Assembly (NCBI GenBank): GCA_905207625.1
Contig: CAJLLT010000033.1
Location: forward strand, 1-11,322
DNA: 11,322 nucleotides
Direction: 5' to 3'
From: an uncultured Eubacteriales bacterium
GTDB lineage: Bacteria; Bacillota; Clostridia; Oscillospirales; UBA644
The translations under genes were made by a program, and so were the position numbers. The notes below the pieces were generated by a model, which ran no database searches, was not told where the DNA came from, and was given only the letters and a program-made list of their open reading frames with translations. Position 1 is the stretch's first letter. Every line of letters starts with the position of its first letter. Positions 6,483 through 11,322 of the stretch are shown piece after piece.

Positions 6483-7199
6483 ATGGAATACATCAGAAGT
6501 AAGAATTATTCAGGCAAAGAGTACATGGATAAAATAATGGGGCCGAATCCCATCAAGCTGGAAGAAGAGCTTATGCTGGAAAACAGAACGCCTGCGGGCG
6601 CAGTGGTGCTTGACCTCGGAAGCGGTCAGGGAGTAACATCGGTTTTCCTGGCAAAAGAATACGGGTTTAAGGTCTATGCGGCAGATCTCTGGAGTGATCC
6701 TGCGGAAAACACGGAGTATTTCCGGTCATTGGGACTGACTGAAGACAATATTGTGGCGGTTAAGGCGGATGCGACGGATCTCCCCTTCGAAAAGGATTTC
6801 TTTGACGCAGTGGTAACAACAGACTCTTACAATTATTTCGGCAGGGACGAAAACTATCTCGGACAGAAACTGCTGCCCTTTGTCAAAAAAGGCGGATATA
6901 TTTATATTTCCATTCCCGGAATGAAAAAAGACTGTCATGAAGCCCTGCCGCCGGAATTGCTCCTCTCATGGACACCGGAACAGCTTGAATATATGCATGA
7001 TACGGATTACTGGAAAAGGATCATCAGTAAAACAGAGGGAACAGAAATAGTAAAACTCCGGCAGATGGAAAGCAATGATGAGGTTTGGCAGGATTGGCTC
7101 AGGCAGGAAAATGACTATGCGGTATCGGACAGAAAAAGCATGAATGCCGGGGCAGGAAAATACCTTAACTTTATTGAAATAGTATTAAGGAAAATATAA
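6483..7199 (+). CDS. Class I SAM-dependent methyltransferase, substrate unknown
   Basis: A 238-residue protein with a Rossmann-type SAM-binding core. Motif I is LDLGSGQG (43-50), the acidic end of strand 2 is in AADLW (66-70), motif II/III is KADATDLPF (94-102), and FDAVVTTDSYNYFG follows (107-120). A post-core segment from about 150 to 220, rich in Trp and acidic residues, probably shapes the substrate pocket; it identifies no target. There is no membrane segment. The start at 6483 is chosen because GGAGG (6471-6475) lies seven bases upstream. A longer frame from TTG at 6411 exists but would begin almost at the transcription start without a ribosome site. Similar stand-alone methyltransferases are common in Clostridia and usually lack an assigned substrate. 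The gene is a one-gene unit, ppdK terminator before and own terminator after, with unusually elaborate control signals. A role induced by a small molecule is plausible but unproven. Confidence 0.85.
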   Translation: MEYIRSKNYSGKEYMDKIMGPNPIKLEEELMLENRTPAGAVVLDLGSGQGVTSVFLAKEYGFKVYAADLWSDPAENTEYFRSLGLTEDNIVAVKADATDLPFEKDFFDAVVTTDSYNYFGRDENYLGQKLLPFVKKGGYIYISIPGMKKDCHEALPPELLLSWTPEQLEYMHDTDYWKRIISKTEGTEIVKLRQMESNDEVWQDWLRQENDYAVSDRKSMNAGAGKYLNFIEIVLRKI

Positions 7200-7209
7200 C
7201 TCAACGAAT

Positions 7210-7248
7210 GCAGACGGCACCCTGTGGAGGGTGCCGTCTGCCGTTTTT
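7210..7248 (+). terminator. Intrinsic terminator of the methyltransferase gene
   Basis: A 14-bp perfect stem (7210-7223 with 7228-7241; core ACGGCACCCT/AGGGTGCCGT) with loop GTGG is followed by CG and T5 (7244-7248). It starts ten bases after the methyltransferase stop. The T-tract overlaps the stop codon of the convergent SpoVM-like gene. The hairpin may also end that transcript, although no good T-run follows it on the minus strand. Confidence 0.9.
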
Positions 7249-7333
7249 ACTGTTCGGAATCCCTGTTCAGTCCGAAAAGGGCACGGAGCAGACTGCGCCA
7301 GAATCCGTTAGCCCTCACAACAACAATTTTCAT
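7247..7333 (-). CDS. spoVM: SpoVM-like small sporulation peptide (28 residues)
   Basis: A 28-codon minus-strand gene. It begins MKIVVVRANGF and ends LNRDSEQ, with the middle LLRALFG. Length, the MK start, hydrophobic residues 3-6, a basic residue at 7, F11, R17-A18 and G21 line up without gaps with Bacillus subtilis SpoVM (26 residues; K2, K7, F11, R17, A18, G21). In that organism the peptide forms an amphipathic helix that recognises the convex outer forespore membrane and anchors the ATPase SpoIVA for coat assembly. A ribosome site (GGGAAGG) lies eight bases before the ATG, a promoter-like element lies upstream, and the stop abuts a terminator. Position 9, a helix-breaking proline in B. subtilis, is Asn here, followed by Gly10. 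The assignment rests on a short alignment from memory. The rival explanation is a chance ORF, which I consider less likely. Confidence 0.72.
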   Translation of the reverse strand: MKIVVVRANGFWRSLLRALFGLNRDSEQ

Positions 7334-7372
7334 TATGTACACCTTCCCTCTCTCTTTTACGGGTCATATTAC

Positions 7373-7401
7373 ATTATATGCTCCGGCGGTCATGCTGACA
7401 C
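7373..7401 (-). promoter_or_regulatory. Candidate promoter of the SpoVM-like gene (sigma-A or sigma-E)
   Basis: On the minus strand TATAAT (7373-7378) is preceded by 17 bases and GTGTCA (7396-7401), a four-of-six sigma-A -35 match. The same -10 read as CATATAAT (7373-7380) matches seven of eight positions of the mother-cell sigma-E -10 (CATACAAT type), but I see no convincing sigma-E -35. B. subtilis spoVM is sigma-E dependent. Confidence 0.4.
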
Positions 7402-7501
7402 TGGCATTTCGACAAAATTGTAAATTTTCGCACCGAAAAAAAGGAAAATAACCTTTTTTCCCGTATACTATACTGAAAGAATGTTGGGAAGGGGTGTAAG
7501 A
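7402..7501 (+). promoter_or_regulatory. Region upstream of dnaG with tandem TATACT boxes
   Basis: Two overlapping TATACT hexamers (7464-7469 and 7469-7474) look like -10 boxes for the dnaG operon, but no acceptable -35 lies 16-18 bases upstream. Two small symmetric elements precede them: AAAATT-GTA-AATTTT (7414-7428) and AAAAAAGG-(7)-CCTTTTTT (7437-7459). The latter has only two G-C pairs and is a poor terminator. The ribosome site AAGGGGTG ends six bases before the ATG at 7502. Confidence 0.3.
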
Positions 7502-9274
7502 ATGGCTTTTAATGAAGAGTTTCTGTCGGAACTCCGAAGCAGATGCAATATCGAGGACGTTGTCGGAAGATATGTGGATCTGAAAAGACGTTCCGGAAAC
7601 TGTGTCGGACTGTGTCCGTTCCACAGCGAAAAAACCCCGTCTTTCAGTGTTAATACCGCGAAGCAGTTCTTTTACTGTTTCGGCTGTCATGCCGGCGGGG
7701 ACGTAATAACATTCATAATGAAGATAGAAAATCTCAGCTATGCGGAAGCCGTCCGTTTTCTTGCGGACAGTGTGGGACTTGCCGTTCCCGAACAGACGAG
7801 CTTTGACTCGGAAAAGGCCGACAGAATGAAGCGGCTTTATGAGGTAAATAAAGAAGCTGCAAGGTTCTTTCACGAAAAACTGAGATCCCCCGAGGGTAAA
7901 CCGGGACTTGATTACCTGATAAAGAGAGGCGTCACACCGCAGACCCTGGTAAGATTCGGACTCGGATTTGCCCCTGATTCCTGGGACAGCCTTATCCGTT
8001 ATATGACAGGCAAAGGCTATACAAAGGAAGAACTCAAGGCCACGGGACTTGTCATTGCGGGAAAGAAAAACGATTTTGACTGCTTCCGTAACAGAGTGAT
8101 GTTCCCTATTATAGATTACCGTGACAGGGTCATCGGCTTCGGAGGACGAGCCATTGACGGGAAAGAACCGAAATATCTCAATTCTCCCGAAAACTCCGTA
8201 TTCCGGAAAAGATATAATCTTTACGCACTCAACAAAGCAAGAACTGTGAAAGAACCATTGATACTGTGTGAGGGATACATGGATGTGGTCGCGCTTCACC
8301 AGGCGGGCTTCGGCTCGGCTGTGGCCAGTCTCGGAACTTCCCTGACCCCGGAACAGGCACGGCTTATGAAACGGTACAACGACCGTGTCATTATCTGCTA
8401 TGATGGTGACGCTCCGGGAAGAAACGCGGCAGAAAAAGCTATCGGATTACTAAAGGCGGCGGGACTTGAAGTAAAAGTCATTACAATTCCCGGGAATATG
8501 GATCCGGATGACTTTATAAAAGCCGATCCCGAAAACGGCAAACAGAGATTCCGGCAACTTCTGGAAAGTTCCCCGAAGGATCTGGACTACCGGCTGGACA
8601 ATATCCGGTTCAAATACAACATGGATATAGACAACGAAAAACTTCAGGCGGTGAGAGAAATGCTTACTGTCCTCGCCGGAAGCACAGACCGGGTAGAACA
8701 GGAAATTTACATAGGAAAGATAAGCCGTGAGACGGGGCTCAGTAAGGAAAACCTTACCGCAGAGCTGACCTCAGCCATGCGACGCCGGCAGAAAGCGGAA
8801 AACAAGAAAGAAGACAGAGAATCCCTTGACAGGCTCCGGGGCAGAGGCGATGCGGTCAACCCGCAAAAATCAAAGTACCTCAGAGCCGCAAGCGCAGAAG
8901 AGGATATAATTTCAGTACTTCTGAATTTTCCCGAAAAACTCGAAACAATAAAAGAAAAGATAGGTCCGGAGGATTTTGTAACGGATTTTAACCGGCACAT
9001 TTTTGAGCTTTTATGTGAAAAGATACCGGAGCAACCGGATGAAGAGCCTCAGATGGCTGTTTCACCTTATCTGACACCGGACGAAATGAGTAAGATTACG
9101 GCACTTATAGCCAATATCGGCGTGCAAAGCGTCTCTGACGCAAAAATAAACAGCATAACGGAAATACTTAAAGAAGAAAAGGAAAAACTTTTGTTTTCTG
9201 CCGTTGACGGAAATCTCAGCGATGAGAATTTCGGAAAACGTATGGCTGAACTCAGAAGCAGAAAAGGAAACTGA
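7502..9274 (+). CDS. dnaG: DNA primase
   Basis: A 590-residue primase, close to the 603 of B. subtilis DnaG. It makes the short RNA primers for lagging-strand replication, working with the replicative helicase. The N-terminal zinc-ribbon (CHC2 type) is visible as C38-PF-H41 and C59-FG-C62. The RNA polymerase core follows (about 115-430) and contains the TOPRIM metal-binding residues E257 (LCEGYMD) and D301-G-D303. Residues from about 460 onward are the helicase-binding C-terminal domain, reached through a charged linker (about 427-455). Two in-frame starts exist. ATG 7502 is preferred over ATG 7481 because AAGGGGTG is well placed before it and the protein then starts MAFNEEF, typical of the family. 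The stop is one base before the rpoD start codon, the conserved Bacillota pairing of primase and primary sigma factor. Codon use is ordinary (many ATA, AAA), unlike ppdK. Confidence 0.97.
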   Translation: MAFNEEFLSELRSRCNIEDVVGRYVDLKRRSGNCVGLCPFHSEKTPSFSVNTAKQFFYCFGCHAGGDVITFIMKIENLSYAEAVRFLADSVGLAVPEQTSFDSEKADRMKRLYEVNKEAARFFHEKLRSPEGKPGLDYLIKRGVTPQTLVRFGLGFAPDSWDSLIRYMTGKGYTKEELKATGLVIAGKKNDFDCFRNRVMFPIIDYRDRVIGFGGRAIDGKEPKYLNSPENSVFRKRYNLYALNKARTVKEPLILCEGYMDVVALHQAGFGSAVASLGTSLTPEQARLMKRYNDRVIICYDGDAPGRNAAEKAIGLLKAAGLEVKVITIPGNMDPDDFIKADPENGKQRFRQLLESSPKDLDYRLDNIRFKYNMDIDNEKLQAVREMLTVLAGSTDRVEQEIYIGKISRETGLSKENLTAELTSAMRRRQKAENKKEDRESLDRLRGRGDAVNPQKSKYLRAASAEEDIISVLLNFPEKLETIKEKIGPEDFVTDFNRHIFELLCEKIPEQPDEEPQMAVSPYLTPDEMSKITALIANIGVQSVSDAKINSITEILKEEKEKLLFSAVDGNLSDENFGKRMAELRSRKGN

Positions 9275-9275
9275 T

Positions 9276-10391
9276 ATGGATATTTCTAATCTCGAAAAAA
9301 AGAATGCGATACGTGCCCTGCTTGAAAAAGGCAGATCCCGCGGAAGTTTAAGCGCCGCGGAAATGTCTGCGGAGCTTGAAAAACTTGACCTTACGCCGGA
9401 GCAGAATGCGGCGGTATATGATGAATTCAGAAACGCGGGCATTGAAATTGAAGAAAATCTTTCCGCCGAAGATCTTGACGAGATCAAGGACCTGGAGGAA
9501 GAAGTAAACCTTTTGCCTATTGATCCTGAAGACATGGAAGCCCTGCTTCAGTCCGAGGGCATTATAATTGATGACCCGGTAAAGGTCTATCTGCATGAAA
9601 TAGGAAAAGTCCCGCTGCTGACGGAAGAAGAGGAAGCAGCTCTTGCGGAAAGAATATCCAAGGGAGACAAGGAAGCCGCAAAAAGACTGAATGAGGCGAA
9701 CCTCCGTCTCGTTGTAAGCATCGCAAAGAGGTATGTGGGAAGAGGTCTGCTTTTCCTTGACCTTATACAGGAAGGTAACCTCGGTCTTATCAAAGCCGTT
9801 GACAAGTTTGACTCCGCAAAGGGATTCAAGTTCTCAACATACGCCACATGGTGGATACGTCAGGCCATAACAAGAGCCATCGCCGATCAGGCAAGGACCA
9901 TCAGAATTCCCGTTCACATGGTCGAAACCATAAACAGACTTTCCAAAGCAGAACGCGAACTCGTACAGGATCTGGGCAGACAGCCTCAGGCGGACGAGCT
10001 TGCGGAAAAGCTGAATATGCCCATAGACAGGGTTCGTGAAATAATGAAAGTGGCTCAGGAACCGGTATCCCTGGAATCTCCCGTAGGTGAGGAAGAGGAC
10101 AGCCATCTGGGCGACTTTGTTGAAGACAAAGATATTCCCGCACCCAGTGACGTCGCATCCCAGACTCTGCTTAAAGAAGAACTGAACGAAGTCCTTAATA
10201 CCCTCAGCGACCGCGAAGCAAGAGTTCTCAGACTGCGTTTCGGTCTCGACGACGGAAGAACAAGGACCCTTGAGGAAGTGGGCCGCGAATTCAAAGTCAC
10301 CCGCGAACGCATACGTCAGATCGAGGCAAAGGCGCTTCGCAAACTGCGTCACCCCAGCAGAAGCAAACGGCTCAAGGATTTCCTTGACTGA
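9276..10391 (+). CDS. rpoD: Primary RNA polymerase sigma factor (sigma-A/RpoD)
   Basis: A 371-residue group 1 sigma factor, the same length as B. subtilis SigA; it directs RNA polymerase to housekeeping promoters. Region 1.1 covers about 1-80. Region 1.2 begins at DPVKVYLHEIGKVPLLT (100-116). Region 2 runs from about 138 to 210 with DLIQEGNLGLIKAVDKFD (162-179) and the -10-reading segment FSTYATWWIRQAI (186-198). Region 3 covers about 215-290. Region 4 contains the -35-reading helix-turn-helix, TLEEVGREFKVTRERIRQIE (331-350). The start at 9276 has AAAAGGA upstream within the end of dnaG. A longer frame from TTG at 9204 would overlap dnaG and add 24 non-family residues. One base separates it from dnaG, so translation is probably coupled. 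The many TTGACA/TATAAT-like promoters in the window are what this factor would read. Confidence 0.98.
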   Translation: MDISNLEKKNAIRALLEKGRSRGSLSAAEMSAELEKLDLTPEQNAAVYDEFRNAGIEIEENLSAEDLDEIKDLEEEVNLLPIDPEDMEALLQSEGIIIDDPVKVYLHEIGKVPLLTEEEEAALAERISKGDKEAAKRLNEANLRLVVSIAKRYVGRGLLFLDLIQEGNLGLIKAVDKFDSAKGFKFSTYATWWIRQAITRAIADQARTIRIPVHMVETINRLSKAERELVQDLGRQPQADELAEKLNMPIDRVREIMKVAQEPVSLESPVGEEEDSHLGDFVEDKDIPAPSDVASQTLLKEELNEVLNTLSDREARVLRLRFGLDDGRTRTLEEVGREFKVTRERIRQIEAKALRKLRHPSRSKRLKDFLD

Positions 10392-10422
10392 GATAAATGA
10401 GAGAGATTGAGAGGATACAGCA

Positions 10423-11211
10423 ATGAGTACAACACATATGCCGCTTAAAGACAAAAAAGGCTTTATATGCGATATGGACGGTGTCATATATCACGGTAAC
10501 CGTCTGCTTGACGGAGTAAAGGATTTCGTAAACTGGCTCATAAAAGAGAATAAACAGTTCCTTTTCCTTACAAACTCAAGCGAAAGAAGCCCGAGGGAGC
10601 TTTCACAGAAACTCGCCCGCCTCGGTCTTGATGTCCCTGAAGATCATTTTTACACCAGCGCACTTGCGACAGCCTCCTTCCTTGCGGCACAGAAGCCCGG
10701 AGGAAGTGCCTATGTCATAGGTGAGGCGGGTCTGATAAACGCGATATATGCCGCAGGTTTTTCCATGAATGACGTAAACCCGGACTATGTCGTAGTCGGT
10801 GAAACCCCATCATACAGTTACGAAAAGATAGAACGTGCGGTACGCCTGGTTCTGGGCGGCGCAAAACTGATAGGAACAAACCCGGACCTTACCGGACCGA
10901 ACGAAAAAGGAATAGCTCCGGCAACGAAAGCCCTTATCTCCCCTATCGAGCTGGCAACAGGCAGACAGGCTTATTTTATCGGAAAACCCAACCCTCTGAT
11001 GATGCGCCACGGTATCAAACGCCTGGGCGTCAACCGTGACGATGCGGTAATTGTCGGCGACCGTATGGACACAGACATAATAGCCGGAATAGAATCCGAT
11101 CTGGATACGGTTCTGGTACTTACAGGGGTCACGAACAGAGAAAACATGAAGCTTTTCCCCTACCAGCCCATGTACATTCTTGACGGCGTCAAAGACATTC
11201 CGAATAACTGA
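10423..11211 (+). CDS. HAD-superfamily subfamily IIA phosphatase, NagD-like
   Basis: A 262-residue cytoplasmic haloacid-dehalogenase-type phosphatase. Motif I is D17-M-D19-G-V, with D17 the expected phosphorylated nucleophile. Motif II is LT50-N51-SS, motif III is K188 in IGKPNP, and motif IV is GD213-RMDTD218. The cap domain between motifs II and III (about 70-180) makes it a C2a-capped, subfamily IIA member, like NagD (UMP phosphatase), AraL or phosphoglycolate-type phosphatases. Motifs do not fix the substrate; nucleotide or sugar phosphates and damaged metabolites are the usual range. The start has GAGG (10411-10414) eight bases upstream. It lies 31 bases after rpoD with no terminator between, so it is probably the last gene of the dnaG-rpoD operon. 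A phosphatase in this place is not the usual partner. The gene ends with tandem stops TGA-TAA. Confidence 0.92.
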   Translation: MSTTHMPLKDKKGFICDMDGVIYHGNRLLDGVKDFVNWLIKENKQFLFLTNSSERSPRELSQKLARLGLDVPEDHFYTSALATASFLAAQKPGGSAYVIGEAGLINAIYAAGFSMNDVNPDYVVVGETPSYSYEKIERAVRLVLGGAKLIGTNPDLTGPNEKGIAPATKALISPIELATGRQAYFIGKPNPLMMRHGIKRLGVNRDDAVIVGDRMDTDIIAGIESDLDTVLVLTGVTNRENMKLFPYQPMYILDGVKDIPNN

Positions 11212-11233
11212 TAACCGATATATAATACTATGA

Positions 11234-11267
11234 AACGGGAAGACAAATGTCTTCCCGTTGTTTGTAT
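11234..11267 (+). terminator. Intrinsic terminator after the HAD phosphatase gene
   Basis: An 11-bp perfect stem, AACGGGAAGAC (11234-11244) with GTCTTCCCGTT (11249-11259), encloses AAAT and is followed by the T-rich GTTTGTAT. It starts 22 bases after the stop codon and probably ends the dnaG-rpoD-phosphatase transcript. Confidence 0.75.
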
Positions 11268-11270
11268 AAT

Positions 11271-11300
11271 AAATATCCCCCCGTAAAACGGGGGGTATTT
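11271..11300 (-). terminator. Second hairpin, probably terminator of a convergent gene beyond the right edge
   Basis: CCCCCCGT (11277-11284) pairs with ACGGGGGG (11288-11295) around an AAA loop. The AT base of the stem extends by five further pairs across one bulged T (11276). On the plus strand the hairpin is followed by CAGTTT, a poor T-tract. On the minus strand it is followed by ATATTTATTAT, so it fits better as the terminator of a minus-strand gene lying to the right. Confidence 0.55.
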
Positions 11301-11322
11301 CAGTTTCGGGCATAGCCCTAAT

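Noticed and set aside
7364..8299. 311-codon minus-strand frame opposite the start of dnaG
   Set aside because: Shadow of dnaG; no domain recognised, and it would overlap the promoter of the SpoVM-like gene.
11219..11226. TATAAT-like string after the HAD phosphatase gene
   Set aside because: No -35 at usable spacing, and it sits between a stop codon and a terminator, so a promoter there would drive nothing.
10810..11313. 167-codon minus-strand frame at the right edge
   Set aside because: It runs opposite the HAD phosphatase and across the terminator hairpins, and shows no recognisable protein features.

Overview
The window looks like chromosomal DNA of a spore-forming, anaerobic member of the Clostridia (Bacillota), plausibly a plant-fibre-degrading gut or rumen lineage near the Oscillospiraceae/Ruminococcaceae. 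Four things point there. DnaG and the primary sigma factor are arranged and sized as in Bacillota. A clostridial-length pyruvate phosphate dikinase is present. A tiny SpoVM-like sporulation peptide is encoded. An operon carries esterases of the plant cell-wall type. The lineage call is inference; no rRNA or other taxonomic marker is present.

Left third (1-3349, minus strand): a tight three-gene operon read right to left, consisting of a CE15-type (glucuronoyl-esterase-like) alpha/beta hydrolase, an SGNH/GDSL esterase with a C-terminal beta-rich domain, and a calcineurin-like metallophosphoesterase that runs off the left edge. None shows a signal peptide, so the set probably acts on imported, esterified small sugars or related compounds in the cytoplasm. 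Its promoter, at 3397-3425, is overlapped by a two-turn inverted repeat that could be an operator.

Middle (3350-7500): a divergent intergenic region feeds ppdK, a complete pyruvate phosphate dikinase ending at a strong terminator. Next comes a lone SAM-dependent methyltransferase. It has a consensus promoter, a perfect 16-bp palindrome at the expected transcription start (TetR-like geometry), and a leader that can pair with its ribosome binding site. Convergent to it, and absent from any ORF list with a normal length cut-off, is a 28-codon gene at 7247-7333 (minus) that resembles SpoVM, the membrane-curvature-sensing spore coat anchor.

Right third (7502-11322, plus strand): the macromolecular-synthesis pair dnaG-rpoD, separated by one base, followed by a NagD-type HAD phosphatase 31 bases later. 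Two hairpins then close the block. The second is better placed to terminate a convergent gene beyond the right edge.

No CRISPR array, tRNA, rRNA, insertion sequence or phage feature was seen. The points of most interest are the SpoVM-like peptide with an altered position 9, the layered regulatory signals in front of the methyltransferase, and the apparently cytoplasmic CE15/SGNH/phosphoesterase operon with a CE15 enzyme whose usual catalytic-acid position appears to be Asn.
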